NCBI GenBank assembly: GCA_020025295.1
Contig: JAHHSJ010000016.1
Coordinates: 1-36,778, forward strand
DNA length: 36,778 nt
Source of the DNA: Oscillospiraceae bacterium
Lineage (GTDB): Bacteria; Bacillota; Clostridia; Oscillospirales; Oscillospiraceae
Direction of reading: 5' to 3'
Shown here: positions 15,802 to 22,664 of the stretch, piece by piece
Position numbering within the stretch: position 1 is the first letter of the stretch
Layout of the letters: every line of letters starts with the position of its first letter
Made by a program: the position numbers and the translations under genes
Notes under the pieces: generated by a model
What the model was told of the DNA's origin: nothing
The model's database searches: none
What the model saw: only the letters and a program-made list of their open reading frames with translations

Positions 15802-16011
15802 ATGCTGTTTCGAAAATCCATTGAGCCACGGTGCACCTACTGCCAGCGGGGTGCTGAGGTGGATGAAGATCATGTCATCTGTGCAAAAAAGGGCATCGTT
15901 TCCGCTGGCTCACACTGCCGCTTCTTTCAGTATGATCCTTTGAAGCGTCAGCCCTCCGCTCCGGCGGTTCCGGACTTTTCCAAACTGGATGACGAGGATT
16001 TTTCCCTGTAA
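15802..16011 (+). CDS. Small four-cysteine protein of unknown function
   Basis: A 69-residue protein with Cys11, Cys14, Cys27 and Cys39 in a CxxC-12-C-11-C pattern that suggests a small zinc knuckle. The surrounding text EPRCTYCQRG, then KKGIVSAGSHCRFFQYDPLKR, and the terminal KLDDEDFSL are distinctive. To my recollection very similar short proteins are widespread in Oscillospiraceae, always ending in a DEDFSL-like tail; I cannot name a function. AGAGGA precedes the ATG. It has its own promoter overlapping the end of ylbJ and its own terminator, so it is an independent unit. There is no signal peptide or membrane segment. The acidic conserved tail could be a docking peptide, which is inference. 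Confidence 0.8.
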   Translation: MLFRKSIEPRCTYCQRGAEVDEDHVICAKKGIVSAGSHCRFFQYDPLKRQPSAPAVPDFSKLDDEDFSL

Positions 16012-16015
16012 AATC

Positions 16016-16046
16016 AGCGCTGCTGTCGGTCGACAGCAGCGCTTTT
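16016..16046 (+). terminator. Terminator of the four-cysteine protein gene
   Basis: AGCGCTGCTGTCG (16016-16028) pairs perfectly with 16031-16043 and is followed by TTTT. It starts four bases after the stop codon. Confidence 0.88.
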
Positions 16047-16115
16047 GCATATTTTTTGCGTTTGCGTGCAAAATAGCCCCGTAACACGCAAATATTCAAT
16101 TGGGGAGGAATCGCT

Positions 16116-16331
16116 ATGTTGGATCGAATCGCTCTGATCCTCACCGTCATCGGCGGTGTCAACTGGGGACTGGTCGGTTTTTTGCAGTTTGATCTGGTGG
16201 CGTGGATCTGCGGCGGAAGTACCGCAATTTTTGCCCGCATCATCTACGCCCTCATCGGCATTGCCGCGGTCTGGTGTTTTTCGTTCCTGTTCCGGGAACA
16301 GGATTTTTACCAGCCCAAAAAGCCAAAGTAA
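16116..16331 (+). CDS. DUF378 membrane protein
   Basis: A 71-residue protein with two hydrophobic helices (about 5-24 and 38-57). The first contains VIGGVNWGLVGFLQFDLVAW, the signature of the DUF378 family (YuzA in Bacillus). These are short two-helix inner-membrane proteins of unknown function. GGGGAGGA lies before the ATG, so the start is firm. The preceding 100 bases contain no convincing -35/-10 pair, although a terminator separates it from the upstream gene. The cytoplasmic tail ends in KKPK. It converges with the HAD phosphatase gene on a shared terminator. Confidence 0.9.
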   Translation: MLDRIALILTVIGGVNWGLVGFLQFDLVAWICGGSTAIFARIIYALIGIAAVWCFSFLFREQDFYQPKKPK

Positions 16332-16337
16332 AACCGT

Positions 16338-16375
16338 AAAACGGGAGCAATGCAGTCCGGCATTGCTCCCGTTTT
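16338..16375. terminator. Bidirectional terminator between the DUF378 and HAD genes
   Basis: A perfect 16-bp stem (16338-16353 with 16360-16375; arm AAAACGGGAGCAATGC) with a 6-base loop. T-runs are on both strands, and it is shared by convergent genes. Confidence 0.9.
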
Positions 16376-16385
16376 CCATTCTGAT

Positions 16386-17036
16386 TTACTTCGTCAGCGC
16401 TTCCAGCAGCTCCTCCATGGTATGAACCACAGTGGTGGCTCCCTGCTCACGCAGAAAGTCCTCGTCCCGGAAGCCCCAAGTCACAATGACGCAGGGCAGA
16501 TTGGCATTCCGGGCGGTGGCAATGTCCACCTCGGAGTCGCCCACATAGACACAGCTCTCCGGGTCGGCGCCCATGCGCTTCATCGCTTCAAACACGCTGT
16601 CCGGAGCGGGCTTCTTCTTGATTCCGGCCCGATCGCCGATGGACACGGTAAACAGGCCGGAGAAGAACTCGTCGCTCAGCTCCTGCACTGTGGCGTCCGG
16701 CTTATTGCTGACCACGGCGGTGGTGATTCCCATGCTCTTCAGCTTGTGCAGCAGGTCAATCATGCCGGGATAAGGTGCGGTCTTGATTTTGGCATGTTCA
16801 TTGTAATAGGGCAGATAGAAGTCCAATGCCTCCTGATACTTCGGGTCCTCCGCTCCGCCGGGGACACAGCGCTGAATCTGCGTCGCCGCTCCGTTGCCCA
16901 GAAAGCGCCGCAGAGTTTCTCGGTCGTGATGGGGATAGCCCACATGATCCATGGTCACATTCACACTGTCCAGAAGGTCGTCCAGTGTGTCCAGAATGGT
17001 GCCATCCATATCAAAAAGTACCGTGCGATATCCCAT
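16386..17036 (-). CDS. HAD-family phosphatase (Gph/PpaX-like)
   Basis: A 216-residue haloacid dehalogenase superfamily hydrolase with all four motifs: I LFDMDGTILD (7-16, nucleophile Asp9 and acid Asp11), II VVSNK (near 110-114), III Lys within GIKKKPAPD (near 140), and IV VYVGDSEVDIATARNA (near 163-178). A helical cap lies between motifs I and II. This is the phosphoglycolate phosphatase / pyrophosphatase PpaX subgroup; the precise substrate cannot be read from sequence. The start at 17036 is preferred because GGGAGGC precedes it and the nucleophile motif follows at once. A sigma-A promoter overlaps the 3' end of sigF upstream, so the gene can be expressed outside sporulation, although readthrough from sigF is also possible. 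Confidence 0.92.
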   Translation of the reverse strand: MGYRTVLFDMDGTILDTLDDLLDSVNVTMDHVGYPHHDRETLRRFLGNGAATQIQRCVPGGAEDPKYQEALDFYLPYYNEHAKIKTAPYPGMIDLLHKLKSMGITTAVVSNKPDATVQELSDEFFSGLFTVSIGDRAGIKKKPAPDSVFEAMKRMGADPESCVYVGDSEVDIATARNANLPCVIVTWGFRDEDFLREQGATTVVHTMEELLEALTK

Positions 17037-17068
17037 AAACAAAATGCCTCCCGTATTTCTCTTCTGGC

Positions 17069-17097
17069 ATTTTATCACAGCTTCTCCTACGATTCAA
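17069..17097 (-). promoter_or_regulatory. Promoter of the HAD phosphatase inside the end of sigF
   Basis: On the minus strand TTGAAT (17092-17097, within the last codons of sigF) and TAAAAT (17069-17074) have a 17-base spacer and a TGA extended -10. Confidence 0.7.
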
Positions 17098-17794
17098 GCA
17101 AGCTCCTCAGGCGTTCCACCGCCCGGCGCTCGATTCGGGATATCTGCACCTGACTGACTCCCACCACCTTGGCTGTCTGATCCTGTGTAAAGCACCGATC
17201 GTAACGCAGATGAATGACCATCTGTTCCCGTTCGGTCAGCTGGCGAATGGCTTCTCTCAAATCCAGATGCTCCACCAGCTGCTCTTCCATTCCTTCGTCG
17301 CCCAAGGCCGATTCCAAGGTCAACCCATCGCCCGTTTCTGCCGTCAGCGACACCACCGAGGCGGCAGCAGTTTCTGCCAAAGCAATTTCTTCCACATCCA
17401 GCCCCAGCTTGTCCGCAAGCTGGGAAACCGAAGGCTCTGTCCCGGTGGTTTCCACAAGTTCCGTCCGCAGCTGTGCAATCTTCGCCGCCCGTTCCCGCAG
17501 GGTTCGGCTCACCTTCACCGTGCCGTCATCCCGGAGGAAACGGCGCATTTCTCCGGCAATTTTGGGCACCGCATAGGTAGAAAACTGGGTTCCGTACTCC
17601 AGATCAAAGCCGTGGATGGCCTTCAAAAAACCGATACTGCCCAGCTGGAATAAGTCATCCTGCTCCACACCCCGTCCGGTATACCTTCGCACGATGCTCC
17701 AGATCAGCCGGCTGTTTTCCTCCAGCAACTGAGTTTCCGCCGCACGGTCTCCTTGCTGTGCCGCCCGGATCAGCTCAAGCGTTGGACCGCTCAT
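17087..17794 (-). CDS. sigF: Forespore sigma factor SigF
   Basis: SigF (sigma-F, SpoIIAC) is the first compartment-specific sigma factor, active in the forespore after septation. The 235-residue protein has region 2 (about 25-95, including DDLFQLGSIGFLKAIHGFDL and FSTYAVPKIAGEMRRFLRDDG), region 3 (about 100-150), and a C-terminal region 4 helix-turn-helix (TAKVVGVSQVQISRIERRAV, about 207-226). It is third in spoIIAA-spoIIAB-sigF, and its start overlaps the end of spoIIAB by 20 bases without a clear Shine-Dalgarno, which suggests translational coupling. It ends in TAG, one of the few amber stops in this window. SigF versus the paralogue SigG is decided by operon context. Confidence 0.96.
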   Translation of the reverse strand: MSGPTLELIRAAQQGDRAAETQLLEENSRLIWSIVRRYTGRGVEQDDLFQLGSIGFLKAIHGFDLEYGTQFSTYAVPKIAGEMRRFLRDDGTVKVSRTLRERAAKIAQLRTELVETTGTEPSVSQLADKLGLDVEEIALAETAAASVVSLTAETGDGLTLESALGDEGMEEQLVEHLDLREAIRQLTEREQMVIHLRYDRCFTQDQTAKVVGVSQVQISRIERRAVERLRSLLES

Positions 17795-18227
17795 ACTTCA
17801 TTCTGCGGGAAATGCGTTTTCGCATGGTGACGGTAGTCCCCCGGTTGGGATGGGAGAGGACACGCATACCGTCCATAAAGCTTTCCATGATCGTGAAACC
17901 CATACCGCTGCGCTCCTCGCCTCCGGTGGTGAACATCGGCTGTCTGGCCTGCTCCACATCCGGAATGCCTCTGCCCCGATCCTTCACCTGAATTTCCAAC
18001 ACATTGTTCTCGTAAATCCGCATCCGCAGGGTGATTCTCCCCAAGGTATCCGGATAGCCGTGAACGATGGCATTGGTCACCGCTTCACTGACCGCCGTCC
18101 GCACATCACCCAATTCTTCCAGCGTCGGGTCCAGCTGCGCCGCAAAGCAGGCCGCCGCACTGCGGGCAAACCCTTCATTGGCGGACGCACTGGGAAAATC
18201 CAGTTTGACTTCATTGATGACTTTCAT
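17775..18227 (-). CDS. spoIIAB: Anti-sigma-F factor and kinase SpoIIAB
   Basis: SpoIIAB holds SigF inactive and phosphorylates SpoIIAA. It is a GHKL-type serine kinase. The 150-residue protein shows the N box EAVTNAIVHGY with Glu48 and Asn52, the G1 box VKDRGRGIPD (81-90), and the G2 box ERSGMGFTIMESFMDG (105-120). Arg22 in the GFARSAA helix sits where SpoIIAB contacts sigma and SpoIIAA. CGGAGGT precedes the ATG, 16 bases after spoIIAA. It overlaps sigF by 20 bases. Its short basic tail (RKRISRRMKYERS) is ordinary for the family. Confidence 0.96.
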   Translation of the reverse strand: MKVINEVKLDFPSASANEGFARSAAACFAAQLDPTLEELGDVRTAVSEAVTNAIVHGYPDTLGRITLRMRIYENNVLEIQVKDRGRGIPDVEQARQPMFTTGGEERSGMGFTIMESFMDGMRVLSHPNRGTTVTMRKRISRRMKYERSNA

Positions 18228-18243
18228 TTATGTAAACCTCCGA

Positions 18244-18555
18244 TCACAGATAGCTGATGGAAAACAGCCGCTGAAGTCCCGCCGCACGGAGCACCTTTCC
18301 CGCCTGTGCCGGGACGCGCACCACAGTCAAGCGCCCACCGTTCAGCGCCAAGGTCCGGTACACCTTCAGCAGCAAAGCAATCCCACTGGAATCCATAAAG
18401 GTCACGCCTCCCATGTCCAACTCCACCCGGCTGGGCGACTCCAGATCCAGCTGCTCCTCCAGCTGACGCATCAAAACGCCTGCCCGGTGATGGTCGATTT
18501 CTCCCGTCAGCAGCAGTCTCATCTGCTCTTGTTCCATTTTGCAGTCGATTGGCAT
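18244..18555 (-). CDS. spoIIAA: Anti-anti-sigma-F factor SpoIIAA
   Basis: SpoIIAA is a STAS-domain protein that, when dephosphorylated by SpoIIE, frees SigF from SpoIIAB. The 103-residue product has the STAS pattern LLLTGEIDHHRAGVLMRQLE (14-33) and VTFMDSSGIALLLKVYR (51-67). Ser57, the second serine of DSSG, corresponds to the site phosphorylated by SpoIIAB. The start at 18555 follows AGAGGAGGAC with good spacing; an upstream in-frame extension is unsupported. It heads the spoIIA operon, just downstream of the valS terminator. In Bacillus this operon uses SigH. I see a small hairpin in the leader (18580-18596) but no clear SigH promoter. Confidence 0.95.
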   Translation of the reverse strand: MPIDCKMEQEQMRLLLTGEIDHHRAGVLMRQLEEQLDLESPSRVELDMGGVTFMDSSGIALLLKVYRTLALNGGRLTVVRVPAQAGKVLRAAGLQRLFSISYL

Positions 18556-18602
18556 GACTTGTCCTCCTCTGTATTCGATGGCAGCAAATCGCTGCCAAAG
18601 AT

Positions 18603-18641
18603 AGAAAAAATCACCCTGCGTTCTCAGAACGCAGGGTGATT
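18603..18641 (-). terminator. Terminator of valS
   Basis: AATCACCCTGCGTTC (18609-18623) pairs perfectly with 18627-18641. On the minus strand it is followed by TTTTTTC. It separates valS from spoIIAA. Confidence 0.92.
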
Positions 18642-18692
18642 CTATCAAATTTCGGTTTGAAATTCTGTCTAGTTGCGTCGACCGAGTGGATT

Positions 18693-21320
18693 TTATCCCA
18701 GTGCAGCAGCGGACTCCTTCAGCTGAGCGATCAGAGCGCTGGTCTTTTCCATGTTCTCACGCTCACGCTGCACCACGGCCTCGGGGGCCTTGGAGACAAA
18801 CTTCTCGTTGGAGAGCTTCTTCTCGATGCCGGCGAGATACTTCTCGGCCTTCTCGATCTCCTTGGCGATTCTGGCACGCTCGGCATCCAGATCCACCAGC
18901 TCGGCCAGAGGAATGTACAGCTTGGCAGCGGCGGTGACCACGCTGACCAGACCGTCCACGCTTGCGGGAGCCTCAGAGGTGATCTCCACGCCGGAAGCAC
19001 TGGCCAGACGCTCCAGGAAGGGAACGCCCAGAGTGAACACAGCGCTGTCCTCGGTGACCACGGTCAGCTCGGCCTTCTTGGAGGGGGGCACATTCATCTC
19101 GCTGCGGCGGGCACGGATGGCCTTGATGGCGTCCATGATCTTCTCCATGGCAGCCTCATCCTCGGCAAAGTCAAACTCTGCATGATACTCCGGCCAGTTC
19201 TGCAGCATCAGGTAATCACCCTCATGGGGCAGAGCCTGCCAAATCTCCTCCGTGATGAAGGGCATGAAGGGATGCAGCAGCTTCAGGGTCTCCGTCAGCA
19301 CATAGCACAGCACCTGCTGAGCCTGCTGCTTGCGCTCCTCGTTGTCGCCGTTCAGGCGAGCCTTGGTCAGCTCGATATACCAGTCGCAGTAGCTGTCCCA
19401 GATGAAGTCATAAATCTTCTGTGCAGCCACGCCCAGCTCATAGCTTTCCATGTTGGCGGTGACATCACGGATGACGGAGTTCAGCTTGGACAGAATCCAC
19501 TTGTCCTCCAGCTCCAGCTTCTCCGGCAGGCGGCACTCATCAATGGTCAGGTTCATCAGCAGGAAACGGCTGGCGTTCCAAATCTTATTGGCGAAGTTAC
19601 GCATGGCCTCACAGCGCTCGGTATAGAAACGCATATCGTTTCCGGGGCTGTTGCCGGTAATCAGGTTGAAGCGCAGAGCGTCGCAGCCGTACTGGTCGAT
19701 CATCTCCAGAGGATCGATGCCGTTGCCCAAGGACTTGGACATCTTGCGGCCCTGTGCGTCACGGACCAGACCGTGGATGAACACGGTGTGGAACGGGGGC
19801 TTCTTGGTATGCTCGCAGGCAGAGAAAATCATGCGGGCAACCCAGAAGAAGATAATATCATAGCCGGTGACCAGAACATCGGTGGGATAGAAGTAATCCA
19901 GATCCTCGGTCTTGTCCGGCCAGCCCAGCGTGGAGAAGGGCCACAGAGCGGAGCTGAACCAAGTGTCCAGCACATCGGGATCACGGGTGATGTTCTTGCT
20001 GCCGCAGTGCTGGCAGCAGTCGGGGTCTTCCCGGACGCAGGTCATCTTGCCGCAGTCGGCGCAGTACCAGACCGGGATCTGATGACCCCACCACAGCTGA
20101 CGGGAAATGCACCAGTCATGCACATTCTCCATCCAGTTGAGGTAGGTCTTGGAGAAGCGCTCGGGGACGAACTTCACTTCGCCGTCCTTGACCACACGCA
20201 TGGCTTCCTTCGCCAGAGGCTCCATCTTGACGAACCACTGGGCGGAGATGATGGGCTCCACATCGTTATGGCAGCGATAGCAGGTGCCCACATTATGGGA
20301 GTAGTCCTCAATCTTCTCCATGAGGCCCATTTCTTCCAGCTTGGCAACCACCTGCTTGCGGCACTCGTAGCGGTCCAGGCCCTCAAAGATGCCGCCCTCG
20401 CTGTTGACCACGCCGTGGTCGTCCAGCACACGGATGACTTCCAGATTGTGGCGCAGGCCCACCTCGAAGTCATTGGGGTCATGGGCAGGCGTCATCTTCA
20501 CGCAGCCGGTACCGAACTCCATGTCCACATAATCGTCGGCCACGATGGGAATTTCACGATTCATAATAGGCAGAGTGACCGTCTTGCCCACCAGATGCTT
20601 ATAACGCTCATCGTTGGGGTTCACAGCCACGCCGGTATCGCCCATCATGGTCTCAGGACGGGTGGTAGCCACCACCAGATAGCCGGAGCCGTCAGTGAGG
20701 GGATAGCGCATATGCCACAGATGGCCGGGCTTATCCTGATACTCCACCTCGGCGTCGGACAGAGCGGTGACGCAGTTGGGGCACCAGTTGATGATGCGGC
20801 TTCCCTTATAAATGAGGCCCTTCTCGTAGAGGGACACGAACACCTCACGCACAGCCTTGGAGCAGCCCTCGTCCATGGTGAAGCGGGAACGCTCCCAATC
20901 GCAGGAGGAGCCCAGCTTCTTCTGCTGCTCCACAATGCGGTTGCCGAACCGTTCCTTCCAATCCCAGACACGCTCAAGGAACTTCTCACGGCCCAGATCG
21001 TAACGGGACAGGCCTTCCTTGACACGCAGCTCCTCTTCCACCTTGATCTGGGTGGCTATGCCTGCGTGGTCGGTGCCGGGCACCCACAGTGCGGCATAGC
21101 CCTGCATCCGCTTGAAGCGGGTCAGGATGTCCTGCATGGTGGCGTCCATGGCGTGACCCATGTGCAGCTGGCCGGTGACATTGGGGGGAGGCATCACGAT
21201 GGTGAAGGGCTTCTTCTCCGGATCAGCCTTGCCCCGGAAGCAGCCGTGGGATTCCCACTCGGCATAAATGCGGCTTTCGACCTCACTGGGGTCATAAACC
21301 TTGGGCAGTTCTTTAGCCAT
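18693..21320 (-). CDS. valS: Valine--tRNA ligase
   Basis: ValRS charges tRNA-Val and edits threonine. The 875-residue class I synthetase shows the HIGH-type signature as HMGH (53-56, after PPPNVTGQL), KMSKS (about 526-530, in GRKMSKSLGNG), the large CP1 editing insertion (about 190-345, with GYLVVATTRPETMMGDTGV), the GTDHAGIATQ segment, and a zinc-finger-like CXXC stretch (WYCADCGKMTC ... CCQHCG). The C-terminus is the ValRS coiled coil that grips the tRNA. AAGGAG precedes the ATG at 21320; in-frame sequence upstream lies in the T-box terminator and is not coding. Expression is controlled by the upstream T-box. It is transcribed alone. Confidence 0.98.
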   Translation of the reverse strand: MAKELPKVYDPSEVESRIYAEWESHGCFRGKADPEKKPFTIVMPPPNVTGQLHMGHAMDATMQDILTRFKRMQGYAALWVPGTDHAGIATQIKVEEELRVKEGLSRYDLGREKFLERVWDWKERFGNRIVEQQKKLGSSCDWERSRFTMDEGCSKAVREVFVSLYEKGLIYKGSRIINWCPNCVTALSDAEVEYQDKPGHLWHMRYPLTDGSGYLVVATTRPETMMGDTGVAVNPNDERYKHLVGKTVTLPIMNREIPIVADDYVDMEFGTGCVKMTPAHDPNDFEVGLRHNLEVIRVLDDHGVVNSEGGIFEGLDRYECRKQVVAKLEEMGLMEKIEDYSHNVGTCYRCHNDVEPIISAQWFVKMEPLAKEAMRVVKDGEVKFVPERFSKTYLNWMENVHDWCISRQLWWGHQIPVWYCADCGKMTCVREDPDCCQHCGSKNITRDPDVLDTWFSSALWPFSTLGWPDKTEDLDYFYPTDVLVTGYDIIFFWVARMIFSACEHTKKPPFHTVFIHGLVRDAQGRKMSKSLGNGIDPLEMIDQYGCDALRFNLITGNSPGNDMRFYTERCEAMRNFANKIWNASRFLLMNLTIDECRLPEKLELEDKWILSKLNSVIRDVTANMESYELGVAAQKIYDFIWDSYCDWYIELTKARLNGDNEERKQQAQQVLCYVLTETLKLLHPFMPFITEEIWQALPHEGDYLMLQNWPEYHAEFDFAEDEAAMEKIMDAIKAIRARRSEMNVPPSKKAELTVVTEDSAVFTLGVPFLERLASASGVEITSEAPASVDGLVSVVTAAAKLYIPLAELVDLDAERARIAKEIEKAEKYLAGIEKKLSNEKFVSKAPEAVVQRERENMEKTSALIAQLKESAAALG

Positions 21321-21342
21321 TTTGTTCAACTCCTTATAAAAT

Positions 21343-21592
21343 GAAAACGCCCTGAGTTTTCCATAGGAAAACTCAGGGCGAAATAGATTCCGCGGTACCA
21401 CCTGAATTCAGACGCAAGAAACCTGCATCTGCACTCTGGTTCGATAACGGTGAACGGCCGTCGATCCTTACTTCTCGTTTCAGGACCGATGCTCCGGGAC
21501 GACCTTCACCCACGCTTCACAAGACCTCGCACCAACCGGTCTCTCTCTTTCGATCTGCGGAGGGTTACTCCTTCCCTTCTTTGCATTTACTC
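21343..21592 (-). promoter_or_regulatory. T-box riboswitch of valS
   Basis: The leader between the promoter and valS carries the T-box sequence TGGTACCGCGG (21390-21400, minus strand) and a strong terminator (15-bp stem 21348-21362 with 21366-21380, then TTTTC). The 5' part contains the GGAGTAA and GGTTGGTGCGAGGTC segments typical of stem I. Uncharged tRNA pairs with the T-box and favours the antiterminator. The U in TGGUACC fits a tRNA with an A discriminator, as tRNA-Val has. A GTC (21501-21503 or the adjacent 21498-21500) is the most plausible specifier codon, but its exact placement is uncertain. Confidence 0.93.
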
Positions 21593-21597
21593 TAGCA

Positions 21598-21626
21598 AGT
21601 ATAAACACCCCCGGCAAAAATGTCAA
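21598..21626 (-). promoter_or_regulatory. Sigma-A promoter of the valS T-box leader
   Basis: On the minus strand a perfect TTGACA (21621-21626) and TATACT (21598-21603) are separated by 17 bases. Confidence 0.88.
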
Positions 21627-21656
21627 TGTTTTTCGCCAAAAAGTGAAGTGATCCGC

Positions 21657-22505
21657 TTATTTTCCTTCCAGCAGCTCATCTGCGGCCACTTCAGCTGCGA
21701 TAAGGCCTTCGCCCACCGCCTTGGCTACCTGAAGAGGCAGTCCGGTGCAGTCACCGGCGGCAAACACGCCGGGCAGGTTGGTGTGCATCTGACGGTCCAC
21801 CCGAATGGCTCCGTTTTCCGTTTCCAGCTCCGGGAACAGTTCTGTGGGCACCACCGTTTCCCGGAGAATAAACACGCCGTCACAGGAAATCAGCTCGCCG
21901 TCAGCCAAAACACCGGTCACGGTCTGGTCACCCATCACTTCCAGCTTGCCCGCCTTCACGAAGGGGATGTCCTCCTTCAAATCCTGAGGGGCCTGCGGAG
22001 ACACATAGGTGACCTGACAGCCCAGCGAAGCCAGATAGTTTGCCTCCTGCGGGGCATCCTTGCTCCGACCGATCACCACCACTTTACGGCCCCGGTACAA
22101 CATACCGTCACAGGTGGCGCAATAGCTGACGCCTCGGCCCAGCAGGGCTTCCTCCCCGGGGTACTTGGCCCCTCGTGCCACACCGGTGGCGAGAATCAGC
22201 TTCTTGCCTTCGTACAGCTCACTGCCCACCGTCAGGTAGACCTGCTCTCCCATGGCCATGGCACTAATGACCCGGCCCGTAACAAATTCCGCTCCCATAT
22301 CAAAAGCGTGGGTACGGAATACATTCAGCATATCTTCTCCGTTCATGCCGGGCATACCGAGGTAGTTGTCCACCTGATGCGCTCGATACAGCGGATTTTG
22401 TTCCATAGGATTGGAAATCACAAGCGCAGAACAATTCTTCTGCCGTGCTGCCACCGCAGCGGACAATCCGGCCGGTCCTGCACCCAAAATCACAATATCA
22501 TACAT
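21657..22505 (-). CDS. Thioredoxin-reductase-like flavoprotein without NADPH motifs
   Basis: The 282-residue protein has the FAD-binding GAGPAGLSAA (8-17), the redox pair Cys129 and Cys132 in CATCDG, and the C-terminal FAD motif VFAAGDCTGLPLQVAKAVGEG (about 244-264), all as in low-Mr thioredoxin reductases. It is shorter than the usual 305-320 residues. Where NADPH-dependent enzymes have GGGDSAxEEA it reads IGRSKDAPQEANYLAS (145-160), and the HRRxxxRA phosphate-binding segment is absent (VTYVSPQAPQDLKED instead). Loss of both motifs is the mark of ferredoxin-linked flavin thioredoxin reductases described in Clostridium. So ferredoxin, not NADPH, may be the donor; this is inference. AAAGGAGGATT precedes the ATG. 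No thioredoxin gene is nearby. Confidence 0.9.
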   Translation of the reverse strand: MYDIVILGAGPAGLSAAVAARQKNCSALVISNPMEQNPLYRAHQVDNYLGMPGMNGEDMLNVFRTHAFDMGAEFVTGRVISAMAMGEQVYLTVGSELYEGKKLILATGVARGAKYPGEEALLGRGVSYCATCDGMLYRGRKVVVIGRSKDAPQEANYLASLGCQVTYVSPQAPQDLKEDIPFVKAGKLEVMGDQTVTGVLADGELISCDGVFILRETVVPTELFPELETENGAIRVDRQMHTNLPGVFAAGDCTGLPLQVAKAVGEGLIAAEVAADELLEGK

Positions 22506-22526
22506 AACAAATCCTCCTTTTCCCCC

Positions 22527-22554
22527 ATTATATCGTAATATGTCCGAAACTCAA
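22527..22554 (-). promoter_or_regulatory. Promoter of the thioredoxin-reductase-like gene
   Basis: On the minus strand TTGAGT (22549-22554) and a perfect TATAAT (22527-22532) have a 16-base spacer. It is divergent from the glnS promoter. Confidence 0.75.
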
Positions 22555-22573
22555 GAAATATCTCCGCCGCCCG

Positions 22574-22601
22574 TTGCTTTTTCCACTTTTTTCGGTATAA
22601 T
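22574..22601 (+). promoter_or_regulatory. Promoter of glnS
   Basis: TTGCTT (22574-22579) and a perfect TATAAT (22596-22601) have a 16-base spacer. The leader is only about 60 bases, too short for a T-box, and no T-box sequence is present. Confidence 0.78.
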
Positions 22602-22664
22602 AGAATAGATATTATGTGCGTATGAGGACACTTGTACGACTCTGCAAAGACAGGAGTGATTCAC

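Noticed and set aside
18556..18608. SigH promoter for the spoIIA operon
   Set aside because: A GAAT-like -10 is present, but no matching -35 lies at the right distance; evidence is insufficient to annotate it.
18636..21344. A 902-codon open frame antisense to valS
   Set aside because: It mirrors valS, whose motifs are complete; it has no ribosome binding site or family features, and its Gly/His/Leu-rich composition is typical of a frame opposite GC-rich third positions.
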